DNA of 64,000 nucleotides from an uncultured Verrucomicrobia subdivision 3 bacterium (GTDB lineage: Bacteria; Verrucomicrobiota; Verrucomicrobiia; Limisphaerales; UBA8199). The translations under genes and the position numbers were made by a program. Positions 51,601-59,383 of the stretch are shown piece by piece. Below the pieces are notes generated by a model that saw nothing but the letters and a program-made list of their open reading frames with translations, did not search any database and was not told where the DNA came from. The stretch lies in NCBI GenBank assembly GCA_903913865.1, contig CAIWMU010000139.1, forward strand, positions 16,915 to 80,914, given 5' to 3'. Every line of letters begins with the position of its first letter. The stretch's first letter is position 1.

Positions 51601-52715
51601 TCTGGCAGCGCCGTTCCGCCGCAAATCCCAGCGCTCCCTGGCAGGTGTTTGCGACCAACCTTGTCAGTGGTCAACGATTCCTGGTATGGCCGTCCACACA
51701 GGACCAGCTTAATCCAAGAGTGCAAGCGGGCAGGGTGGTCTGGCAGGACTGGCGGGATGTTGGTCCGGGTGAGATTTACTACCGGAATCTGGAGACGACC
51801 GAGCAACGGCGGATCACCACCAATACTTTCGGACAATATAACCCGGTCATAGAAAACCGATGGATCGTGTGGCAGGACAATCGGAGTGGCCAGGTCGATC
51901 TTTATGGATTTGATCTGCTTCGGAACGCGGAGTTGCGTTTGACGGCAACACCGGAAAATGAGACCCGTCCTGCACTGGACGGCCCATGGGCGGTCTGTCA
52001 GGAGGATTCGCTGAGCCCTCTATCCGCCAATCTGCGGTTGGTGCATCTTCCCAGCCTTCGCACCGTTCCCATAACACGCACGACGGCGGCCAAGGATCGT
52101 CCATCCCTCGCCAACGGGAAGGCGGTATGGCTTGAAACCGTTTCCGGTTTGGCCAGCGTTCAGAGTGTTGATGTCCCATCGTTGCAGGCGGTTTTTCAAA
52201 ATCGCAACGCGGTTGCGATCACCGAATCCATGGCAACTTACCAGCAAACCGCATACAAGCTTCTAAAGCTTTGGAATGCCCAGGCGGGTGTTACGGAGAT
52301 CGGACATTACACCGCGCTGGTTCCGCAGATGGTGAGCGAGGTCGCGAGGTATACCAACGGGGTTGCGACCGGTGCGAACTTCAATTTGGTGCCGGGTGAT
52401 TTTCTCTGGATCAAATTTCCTGACAACCAGATCGTGGATCTTGGTGTGAACACTGCAAACCCCCTGAATCTGGCAGCCGGCCCCACCGTATTCAGCTATT
52501 CAGGATTCCCAAGCCAGTATGGGGCGTACAAGCTCATTAACCAGATGGGAGTGGCGAAGGTGAAGGCGGTTCGGATGCTGGACGCGGAGACGGGGCGGTG
52601 GGTTGTGGCATTGGTCCAGAATGGCCGTCCCATTGGCAACGACTTTCCAATTCCCAACGTGGCAGTGCTGATGGTTGATCTGTCAGCAGCAGTCAGCAAC
52701 TTTCGTCCCCAATGA
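48693..52715 (+). CDS. Exported 1340-residue protein with a seven-bladed WAVWQ-repeat propeller
   Basis: Start ATG 48693 overlaps the stop of the giant gene (ATGA) and has a strong ribosome-binding site (GGAGGTGG) seven bases upstream. A signal peptide follows later in the N-terminus (KSSVAILLLILMLLPEAGA). Residues about 45-230 are a CARDB/conserved-repeat-like beta region. Residues about 470-560 are chitobiase/Ig-like, and further Ig-like modules follow. A FlgD-type Ig (FVWDGRNNSGAILPSGWY) lies at about 815-860. Seven TolB/gevolkin-type blades follow (WAVWQD, YAVWQG, WVVWQR, RVVWQD, WIVWQD, WAVCQE, KAVWLE). A C-terminal beta domain has GDFLWIKFP. No enzyme motif was seen. Coupled translation suggests it works with the giant protein; that is inferred. 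Confidence 0.9.
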   Translation: MNNLSWLKNMNLVLCRVMNMKSSVAILLLILMLLPEAGAQQQFQGVCSRVRIVIEQELTLERVGFEARLEVTNNDGQDPVTDFFASLTFQTTANGTNVAGADASQLFFVQSPTFENLNSVDGAGVIGPTTKSVVRWFIIPKVAAGGISPDGLRYSVGCTLSGKIRGTQIPGDVLFAIPSTITVKPDPQLDITYFQPRDVQGDDPFTPVVESPIPFTLGVLVKNSGYGPARKLKIDSKQPKIVESANGLLLVAQLLGARVGDTPVQPTSLVVNLGDINPSTTKKGSWDMITSLSGEFIEFKATYTHASELGGEETSVIKSLNAYFIAHEVFDDQPGRDSQKDFLADMVDDTDHIPDTLFESEGNTLPVNYLTNAAVVGSAGPGGSFQVQLTPQVNGWGYVRLTDPGQAKIPISRVVRSDGKVINTNNVWTNFRYTKIGNIRQNWLNILDQVDLKDYTYTVTYSQTLVDVTPPVTTMRFVGAVDVSGGSYFITPETQIYFTAEDVSPVNMFYSLNGVDFVPALPFIPGTPGEYKIVFYSTDSSGNREVNQTNTVVVSGASGLAFAGVTAPTQPIFASGEAVSVRPSDAPFTFQASANPSQVDARVEVFQGVVGWASVAGTPSSPTPATTAALTVSGPSVDFYKYRLNGSAWSGERAVTNTLSLTNLTAGTQKVDVLARSQYGGYLDETNSVSASWVVNPAAPATRITGAPPSPTRSEVATLSIGGTGVTAYRWNFNTSYYRAESNAPSTLILPATSPGRQVMNLAVIGRIGGIMQEQANATTVQWIYDPLFGYDVGNLPLVRSYSVTNIGTAQQTFVWDGRNNSGAILPSGWYTVRITLADGLGRTNFSSRFVQIGNPAGIPGILADVSRGPRNPHARGGWAVWQDQSATKWDIYAQKIGSTPPPIQKLTTTPLSQENPQTDGRYAVWQGRQTNGNWEIYVKDLDTAAPLQALTATADTDEINPSIDWPWVVWQRRSAANPSAPWQVFATNLVSGQRFLVWPSTQDQLNPRVQAGRVVWQDWRDVGPGEIYYRNLETTEQRRITTNTFGQYNPVIENRWIVWQDNRSGQVDLYGFDLLRNAELRLTATPENETRPALDGPWAVCQEDSLSPLSANLRLVHLPSLRTVPITRTTAAKDRPSLANGKAVWLETVSGLASVQSVDVPSLQAVFQNRNAVAITESMATYQQTAYKLLKLWNAQAGVTEIGHYTALVPQMVSEVARYTNGVATGANFNLVPGDFLWIKFPDNQIVDLGVNTANPLNLAAGPTVFSYSGFPSQYGAYKLINQMGVAKVKAVRMLDAETGRWVVALVQNGRPIGNDFPIPNVAVLMVDLSAAVSNFRPQ
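51310..52220 (+). repeat. Seven-blade WAVWQ-type repeat
   Basis: Seven units of about 40-50 residues, each with an aromatic-x-V-W-Q-like strand followed by 'xIYxxxL'. The last two blades have degenerate cores (WAVCQE, KAVWLE). The count fits one closed TolB-like propeller. Confidence 0.8.
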
Positions 52716-53584
52716 TGACCATGAATAAATTGAAATTACAGATCACGATGCTCGTCCTGATTGGAGGGGCGACCTTGGTGAATGCCGCTCCCGGGGCCAT
52801 TGCCCCTGGTGAGCTTTCGAATCGTCTCCAATCCGGCGAGGCTATCACCGTCATTGACGTTCGGGCAACCGACTTCTTCCAAAAGGGGCATATCCCGGGT
52901 GCCATCAGTGTTCCCGCCACCATTCTTCCGCAGAAGGGACTTCCTAAACTTGGGAAGGTGGTCGTTTACGACGCCGGGTTGGGTGAGGATCTGGCCACCG
53001 GGGCGGTTGCCGCCCTGAATGCAAAGCCAGGGATAACAGCTCAGGTGTTGGATGGAGGTCTTGCGGGTTGGGAGAGTGCCAAAGGCGAGACCACGGCCGA
53101 CCCGGGAGTCACGGCAAGCCAGTTGCCCATGATTTCCTACGGAAAGCTGAAAAACATTTCGGGCGATTATGTGATTGTGGATCTGCGCCAGCCGGGGACT
53201 GCGTCAAAATCCGCCGCGGGTCAGCCATCCCAACATGCCGATCTTTCCACTGAGTTTCCCGGGGCTTCGGTGGTGAGGGATGCTTTTGCTGTTTCATCCC
53301 CTCGCAAGGCTGTGAATGGAGTTTCTGCCGCACCGGCTCCGCTGCTCGTGCTGGTTGATTCGGGCGACGGCAAGGCGCAAGAGGTCGGGCACACACTCAA
53401 GGCGAACGGCGTCAGGCGTTTTGTCATTCTCGCGGGCGGGGAGGAGATGATTTTGCGCAAAGGTCAGTCCGGATCGGGACGTTCCGGATCTTCGGAAATT
53501 TTTACAGAAGCTCAGATATCCACGTTGAAACAGGGTGGAATACCCGGAACTCCCACCACGCCTCCGGCCGCCAAGACGCAATAG
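52712..53584 (+). CDS. Exported tandem rhodanese-like protein lacking all cysteines
   Basis: The 290-residue protein starts at ATG 52712, overlapping the preceding stop, with a signal peptide ending near VNAAPG. Rhodanese half 1 (about 30-125) has ITVIDVRATDFFQKGHIPGAISVP and, where the CxxGxR catalytic loop should be, VVYDAGLGED. Half 2 (about 140-255) is more diverged: VIVDLRQPG ... LLVLVDSGDGKAQEV. There is no Cys anywhere in the protein, so it cannot be a classical sulfurtransferase. Inactive rhodanese modules usually act in binding or regulation. It is third in the giant-protein operon and the next gene starts 61 nt later. Confidence 0.88.
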   Translation: MMTMNKLKLQITMLVLIGGATLVNAAPGAIAPGELSNRLQSGEAITVIDVRATDFFQKGHIPGAISVPATILPQKGLPKLGKVVVYDAGLGEDLATGAVAALNAKPGITAQVLDGGLAGWESAKGETTADPGVTASQLPMISYGKLKNISGDYVIVDLRQPGTASKSAAGQPSQHADLSTEFPGASVVRDAFAVSSPRKAVNGVSAAPAPLLVLVDSGDGKAQEVGHTLKANGVRRFVILAGGEEMILRKGQSGSGRSGSSEIFTEAQISTLKQGGIPGTPTTPPAAKTQ

Positions 53585-53645
53585 CAAGCCTATGTTCACA
53601 TCAAACTTTACAACATCCGCGTTGACCATTGGAAACGGAGTGCCG

Positions 53646-55298
53646 ATGAATTCACCGAGCCGACTTTGGAGTCGAGGCAGGTATGGAAGGCATGCCTTGG
53701 GATTGGTTGGCATGCTTGCCTTCCTCCTCGCATTTACCTGTTCCGCCGCCACCATCACAAATGTCTCGGTGGTAAATGTCACTCCCACCGGTTTCAGCAT
53801 CCTCTGGCGCACTGCGGCGAATTCGACACCATCGGTGGAGGTGTTTACCAGTTCCGCGGGGACCAACAGTCTCGCAGGTCAACTCTCGATCGAAGCGTTT
53901 CCGCTGCACACAGGGAATCCGGATGCCGCCACTCCTTATGACCGTCGCCTCAGTCTTGCCCTTGTCCGGCAAAAGACTGCGGGGGCTGGGCTGATGCTGG
54001 TTAAGGTGCTTGGGTGCAGGCCTGGAACCTCCTATTTTTACCGTTTAAGTTCGACCCCTCCGGCGGGGGCAATCGCCACCTACCCTGAAAGCGGCCTATT
54101 ACCGTCCGTTACGACAGAACGGGAAAACAGTTTTGTCATGGATGATCAGCAGTTGATCATTGATGTACCTGGTGTGGATACCATGGGTCGCGTCGTCACC
54201 CTGACCCACAGCAACGCTAATTTCGCGATCGCTGCGGTTGTCGGGGATGGGGTTGGCACAAACCAGGTGTTCTTCAATGCCAACGATTTATTTGCCCTGT
54301 CGGGAACCGGGAATATTGCTCCCTCCGGACCGCAGGTATTCACTGCCAAGGTTCTGGGGCCCAACTCCGGCGAGACGGTGGCCCAGTTCTTTCTTTCGTT
54401 CAGCAACGCCCTTCAGGTGGGTAGGGCCAACTTCAATTCCATTGGAACGGAGTTTCTTGCCCTCAGCCTCGGCTCCACCGTGCTGCGAACCGGCCAGACC
54501 AGCAGCGTCCCGATTGGTTTCAGTTCCAGCGTGGGATTGTCTGATTTTTCAATCGAACTCGGGCTCAAGGCGGATTATCTGACGAACCTGACCCTTTTGG
54601 GGGCTGCATCTGAGATTGACCCTGCAACCATCTCTTTCAGCCCGCAGACAAACGGTGTTACCCTGCTCAAATTCAAGACTTTGGGGGGGCAGTTGCTATT
54701 GGGAACGAAGTCGATTGGCCAGTTTGGTTTTACATCCATTCCTGGGAAGCCGTCGGCCTTCGTCCCCTTGAAGATTCAACAGATGGTCGTTCGCAAGCCT
54801 GACAACTCGGTTGTCGGGAACCTTACGGCACAATCCGGCCGGGCTGTTCTGATTGGAAACGAATCGCTGTTGGAGATGACTTACACAAACGGAAGCCGGG
54901 GGCTCATGCTCTACGCCAAGCCCAATTCGGCCTACGCTCTCGAATACGCCACCAATCTGAGCAACCCAACCATCTGGATGCGTCTGCCTCCGGTGATCGT
55001 GACGTCCATGGTGACCCCGCTCAGCGGAGTCAGTCTGCCACAGGGACAGCTTTACTATCGGGCTCTGGAAACTTTTGCTGATCCGCCGTTCATTCAGGCG
55101 TCCATAAACCCGGATCGCTCCCGCAGTCTTACACTCTACGGGAAGCCGGGAACCCAATACACCGTCCAATACAAAACGAACCTGTCGAACGTTGTGCCTT
55201 GGTTGCCCCTATTGAACACCACACTCTCAAATTCCTTCGGCACGGTAGCGGTTCCCGGAACGAATCCGGTTGTCTATTACCGGCTTAAGAAAAACTAG
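53646..55298 (+). CDS. Exported FN3 / cohesin-like protein with C-terminal verrucomicrobial-type repeats
   Basis: The ATG at 53646 (550 aa) follows GGAAACGGAG and precedes a signal segment (GLVGMLAFLLAFTCSA). ATGs at 53535 and 53592 are in frame but less fitting. Domains: FN3-like about 35-150 (ITNVSVVNVTPTGFSILWRT), an Ig-like region, then a cohesin-like module about 265-400 (VLRTGQTSSVPIGFSSSVGLSDF ... ATISFSPQTNGVTLLKFKT). Two C-terminal repeats follow (LMLYAKPNSAYALEYATNLS and LTLYGKPGTQYTVQYKTNLS). It could bind partners on the surface. The TAG stop shares the palindrome CTAG with the stop of the convergent TIM-barrel gene. Confidence 0.82.
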   Translation: MNSPSRLWSRGRYGRHALGLVGMLAFLLAFTCSAATITNVSVVNVTPTGFSILWRTAANSTPSVEVFTSSAGTNSLAGQLSIEAFPLHTGNPDAATPYDRRLSLALVRQKTAGAGLMLVKVLGCRPGTSYFYRLSSTPPAGAIATYPESGLLPSVTTERENSFVMDDQQLIIDVPGVDTMGRVVTLTHSNANFAIAAVVGDGVGTNQVFFNANDLFALSGTGNIAPSGPQVFTAKVLGPNSGETVAQFFLSFSNALQVGRANFNSIGTEFLALSLGSTVLRTGQTSSVPIGFSSSVGLSDFSIELGLKADYLTNLTLLGAASEIDPATISFSPQTNGVTLLKFKTLGGQLLLGTKSIGQFGFTSIPGKPSAFVPLKIQQMVVRKPDNSVVGNLTAQSGRAVLIGNESLLEMTYTNGSRGLMLYAKPNSAYALEYATNLSNPTIWMRLPPVIVTSMVTPLSGVSLPQGQLYYRALETFADPPFIQASINPDRSRSLTLYGKPGTQYTVQYKTNLSNVVPWLPLLNTTLSNSFGTVAVPGTNPVVYYRLKKN

Positions 55299-56206
55299 AA
55301 GTAGGGTGCCAGCACCTTCCGGGCGACGGTCAATGACCTTTGTCGACCTGCAAGGTCCTGCCCGAAGGTGCCATCCTCTGCTTCTATGCAGACGGCGCCC
55401 GTGTAGCCCGTCTCGTTCAATCGGGCCATGAACTGTGCCCAGTCAATCTCACCAAAGCCCGGGATTCTTGGCGTGTGCCAGTTTTTGGGAAGGTCGAAGA
55501 TGCCGACCTCATTCAATTTCTCCGGGTGCACCACCATGTCCTTTGCATGGATATGGAACAGCTTGTCCCTAAACTCACGAAGACAGCTTAGCGGGTCCAT
55601 GCGCTGAAGGACAAAATGGGACGGGTCGTAGTTCAGCCCGAAGGAGTTTGAGGGGATATCGTTGAACATGCGCCGCCAAATAACCGGAGAAACGGCGAGG
55701 TTCTTGCCTCCGGGCCACTCATCCCTCGTGAAGGACATGGGGCAGTTTTCTATCCCAATCCTGACCCCGTTATCCTCCGCAAACTGGATCAGTGGCTTCC
55801 AAATGTCCAGAAATCGGGGCCAGTTTTCATCGATGGTCCTCGTCCAGTCCCTCCCCACGAAGGTGTTCACCTGGTTCAGTCCGAGCAGACCTGCGCCGAG
55901 GATCACGGCCTTAATGTGGGTCACTGCGGCACCTGAGATGGTCGGATCGGGGTCCAGTGGGTTGGGGTAATAGCCCAGCCCCGAGATGGTCAGGTTGTTT
56001 GCCGCACACAGGGAGCGGATTTCGGTTGCCCGGGTTTTGGAAAGGTCAGTCACATCGATATGTGTGATCCCTGAGAACTTCCGGTCCGCCTTTCCACAAG
56101 GCCAGCAGGCGACTTCCAGACATTCAAAATTGTTTAAGGCGGCAAACCTGACCACTTGTTCAAGGGGCAAATCCGGCAAAATGGCGGTAAAGAATCCAAG
56201 TTTCAT
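55295..56206 (-). CDS. Sugar phosphate isomerase/epimerase family protein (xylose-isomerase-like TIM barrel)
   Basis: Start ATG 56206 gives 303 aa beginning KLGFFTAILPDLPLEQVVRFA, the normal opening of this family; the open frame upstream is not protein-like. Metal-site residues can be followed: GIENCPMSFT (Glu), GLNYDPSHFVLQRMDP (Asp/His), FHIHAKDMVV (His) and a C-terminal CIEAEDG (Glu). Family members isomerise or epimerise sugars, or act with Gfo/Idh/MocA dehydrogenases in cyclitol catabolism. The substrate is unknown. No signal peptide, so cytoplasmic. Confidence 0.9.
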   Translation of the reverse strand: MKLGFFTAILPDLPLEQVVRFAALNNFECLEVACWPCGKADRKFSGITHIDVTDLSKTRATEIRSLCAANNLTISGLGYYPNPLDPDPTISGAAVTHIKAVILGAGLLGLNQVNTFVGRDWTRTIDENWPRFLDIWKPLIQFAEDNGVRIGIENCPMSFTRDEWPGGKNLAVSPVIWRRMFNDIPSNSFGLNYDPSHFVLQRMDPLSCLREFRDKLFHIHAKDMVVHPEKLNEVGIFDLPKNWHTPRIPGFGEIDWAQFMARLNETGYTGAVCIEAEDGTFGQDLAGRQRSLTVARKVLAPYF

Positions 56207-56409
56207 GTGATTTATTGATTTCAGGTCTGATGGAGCAGGGGGGACCCCAAGATTTGGGTGAAAATAATCTCTTCCCCGCGCATTGGTTCGGGCTGGCGCA
56301 TCCTTTGGTTGTTGATTGGTTCCGAACGCACGATCAGAGTCTACTGCCGCTGTCAAGTGGCGCTTTGTTTCAAACTATGCACAGGTGTAATTCGTAGCTT
56401 GCCAAACCA

Positions 56410-59376
56410 ATGAATCTTCGGCCAACCTTGTGTCGAACCATGACCACGGAAACCACAACGAGTCGCGGGAAACGCTTCGTGACAAGCATTCTCCCTTGGA
56501 TAGTCGCCGGGGGAGGGTTGCTGATCTATTTGCTCACGATCAATCCGTGGGTCAACTTCAGCAGCCTTTCCACAGTATCGCGCGCGTCCGGTTGGACCTG
56601 GCAGCCCACGCTTACATCCCCGGTGTTCTGGCTCGTCACCCAGCCGTTCAGCCTTCTGCCGGCAAGCTCCATTCCGTTGGCCCTGAACATTTTTTCCGCC
56701 ATCTGCGGTGCCACGGTTCTCTGGCTCCTCGCCCGTTCTGTAAGCCTGCTTCCCCATAACCGGACCCAGGAGCAGCGGGATCGGGAATATCGCTCCATTT
56801 ATTCGACCCCGACCGCCTGGGTGCCACCTCTGTTCGCCGCGATCGTGTGCGGGCTTCAACTGAGTTTTTGGGAGAGTTCCACAGCGATCTCAGGTGAGAT
56901 GTTCGACCTGCTCTTGTTCGCCCTGATCATTCGATGCGTTCTTGAATACGGAGTTGAGGAACGGGAGTCCTGGTTGCTGATCAGTTCGATGGTTTACGGT
57001 GCGGCGATGGCAAATAACTGGGCAATGATCGCCTTCTTTCCCCTCTTTCTTGCTTCTCTGATCCGTCTCAAGGGGCGTCGCTTCTTCAGGGGCAGGTTTT
57101 TGGGGCGCATGTTTCTGGCCGGTGCGATCGGTTTGAGTTTTTACCTCCTCCTTCCTCTGGTCGGGTGGGTTCAGGGGGTGAATCAGGTTGGGTTCTGGGC
57201 TGCACTGAAGTTCAATTTGGCAAGCCAGAAAGGGTTTCTCCTGTCGATGCCCTTCAGCAAACAGGCACTTTTCTCCGCGGATTATCCCTTGTGGATATTT
57301 GGGCTCTCGTCACTGCTTCCAATTCTGATGATGAGCATCAAATGGCCGAGTTCATTCGGCGACACCAGCCGGTTGGGGGTGGCATTGGCAACCTGGATCC
57401 TCCACATATTTCATGGTGTTCTGGTTTTGTTCTGCGTCTGGGTCGCTCTGGACTGCAGCCTGAGCCCCCGTTACCTGCATCCCGGTTTGATGCCAAGCGG
57501 TTTTCTTTTGCTACCTATTTATTATCTGGGAGCCCTGAGTGTTGGCTACTTTAGCGCATACTTCCTGCTGGTCTTCGGTGTGAAGCCGCCCTCCCGCATG
57601 GCTCGGATGATGAAGGATTACCCGGTTTGGATGAAACTCGCCGCACAGGGAGGTGTGTATGCTCTGGCGATTGTTGCCACCACAATACTTACTTGCCGGA
57701 ACTTGCCTGAAATCCGTGCGAGCAACAGTGGCATTTACAAGGAGTTCGTTCAGGCCCTGACCCACGGTGTTCCTCCAAAGGCTGTGTTCTTCAGTGACGA
57801 TTTTCAGCGCACTGCTCTTGTTCAACTCCTCGGAGCCTCAACTCCTGAGGGAAGGTACCTGACGGTGGACACCACCTCCCTCAAATGGCCCGATTATCAT
57901 GCCTTTCTCTCGAAGAAATATCCCGGCCAATGGACCAATGTGGTGGGTGTCTCACGGGTTCAGCCCCTCAGTGATACGTTGTCGCTTCGCATTGTTCGAG
58001 GGATTCAGGAGACCAATAGCGCTTACTATCTGCACCCCAGTTTCGGCTACTTTTTTGAAACATCCTATCCTGAGAGTCACGGGTTTTCATATCTGCTCAG
58101 GAGTTATCCCACCAACGCTGTCCTGCCGCCTCCGATGCCGGTCAGCGTTGCGGCGGAGAATGAAAAGTTCTGGAGTGATGTTGAGGGGAATGGCTTCAAC
58201 AAACTGAAGAACCGGATGCATCCACGTGGAGGTAAGCTGCAGTTCATGGAGGGCTTGGCCGCAGGGCTGAGCCTGCCCGATCCACCGAATCACGATGCTT
58301 TGGCTCTGGGGGCCTTTTATTCACGCGCACTTGTTTGCTGGGGTGTCGAACTTCAAAAAATGGATCAGTTCAAACCTGCGGCAGCGGCTTTTGAGCGGGC
58401 TTTGGAAATCAATGACGAGAACGTGGTCGCGCAGATCAATCTTCAGTCAAATCAGGAACTTGCCAAGGGTGGAAAGCCCCATGTTGAGCTGACGAAGGCG
58501 ATTGAGGACCAGTTTGGGAAATACAGGGGATGGGAGCAGGTGATGAACCTCAATGGCCCGTTCGATGAGCCGACCTTTTGCTACGAGCAGGGACGATTGT
58601 TCACACGCGGTAATTTATTCCGTCAGGCGGCGCAGCAATTTGACCGTGTTGCCACCCTTGCCCCGGAAAATCTCCCGGCCCGGCTCTGGCTGGGGCAGAT
58701 GTATCTCCGGCTCGGGCACCCTTCGGAGTCCCTCAGCATCGTTCGGCAGATCAAGGAGAAGCCGATCGTTTTTGGCTTAAGCCGCTCGAACATATTTGAG
58801 TTGGTGATGCTTGAGGCATCAACCCTTCTGGCGCAGACGAATTCCGCCGGAGCAGCTGCAATGATCAAGGCCACCCTGAAGCAGTATCCCAACGATGAGG
58901 ATACCCTGATTGCCGGGGTTCAGGCCTTCATGACGGCTGGAGATTATACGAATGCTCTCGTTTTCATCGAGGATCAACTCGCCCTCCGGCCGAACAATGG
59001 GAACGCACTCTTGAACAAGGGTTTTTCCCTGCTGCAGACCGCAGCATACGCTCAGGCCATTGTGCCTCTATCGACGGTAATCGGGATGAAGGACTCGATT
59101 CCCAACAGCACCTACTTCAATGCGTTGCTCAACCGGGCCATCAGCCACTTCAGGCTTGGTGACTTGCAGGAGTCCCAGAAGGACTACGAATCGATCGCAC
59201 AGACCTACCCCACTGAGTTTCGAGCCCACTATGGATTGGCCGAGATCGCCCTTCGTCAAAAGGACACAAATCGTGCGATTCAGAGCTTCGAACTCTACCT
59301 CAATAACGCCCCCTGGACGATGGAGGCGGCGGATGTGGAGCGGAGGCTGAAAGTCCTGCGGACTGAGAAACGCTGA
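56410..59376 (+). CDS. DUF2723 membrane protein with C-terminal TPR repeats
   Basis: The 988-residue protein (start ATG 56410; ATG 56440 is a likely alternative) has an N-terminal multi-spanning region (about 25-470). It carries the DUF2723/TMEM260-like pattern: an early hydrophobic helix, then WWxP-like and WESSTAISGEMFDL segments. DUF2723 proteins are GT-C-fold membrane glycosyltransferases or their relatives. After a soluble lumenal-type domain, residues about 650-985 hold tetratricopeptide repeats (AAAAFERALEINDENVVAQI, AQQFDRVATLAPENLPARLW). It probably acts in surface glycan or glycoprotein assembly. A GT4 gene starts 7 nt after it, so both are likely one operon. Divergent from the TIM-barrel gene. 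Confidence 0.85.
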   Translation: MNLRPTLCRTMTTETTTSRGKRFVTSILPWIVAGGGLLIYLLTINPWVNFSSLSTVSRASGWTWQPTLTSPVFWLVTQPFSLLPASSIPLALNIFSAICGATVLWLLARSVSLLPHNRTQEQRDREYRSIYSTPTAWVPPLFAAIVCGLQLSFWESSTAISGEMFDLLLFALIIRCVLEYGVEERESWLLISSMVYGAAMANNWAMIAFFPLFLASLIRLKGRRFFRGRFLGRMFLAGAIGLSFYLLLPLVGWVQGVNQVGFWAALKFNLASQKGFLLSMPFSKQALFSADYPLWIFGLSSLLPILMMSIKWPSSFGDTSRLGVALATWILHIFHGVLVLFCVWVALDCSLSPRYLHPGLMPSGFLLLPIYYLGALSVGYFSAYFLLVFGVKPPSRMARMMKDYPVWMKLAAQGGVYALAIVATTILTCRNLPEIRASNSGIYKEFVQALTHGVPPKAVFFSDDFQRTALVQLLGASTPEGRYLTVDTTSLKWPDYHAFLSKKYPGQWTNVVGVSRVQPLSDTLSLRIVRGIQETNSAYYLHPSFGYFFETSYPESHGFSYLLRSYPTNAVLPPPMPVSVAAENEKFWSDVEGNGFNKLKNRMHPRGGKLQFMEGLAAGLSLPDPPNHDALALGAFYSRALVCWGVELQKMDQFKPAAAAFERALEINDENVVAQINLQSNQELAKGGKPHVELTKAIEDQFGKYRGWEQVMNLNGPFDEPTFCYEQGRLFTRGNLFRQAAQQFDRVATLAPENLPARLWLGQMYLRLGHPSESLSIVRQIKEKPIVFGLSRSNIFELVMLEASTLLAQTNSAGAAAMIKATLKQYPNDEDTLIAGVQAFMTAGDYTNALVFIEDQLALRPNNGNALLNKGFSLLQTAAYAQAIVPLSTVIGMKDSIPNSTYFNALLNRAISHFRLGDLQESQKDYESIAQTYPTEFRAHYGLAEIALRQKDTNRAIQSFELYLNNAPWTMEAADVERRLKVLRTEKR

Positions 59377-59383
59377 ACCCGGA

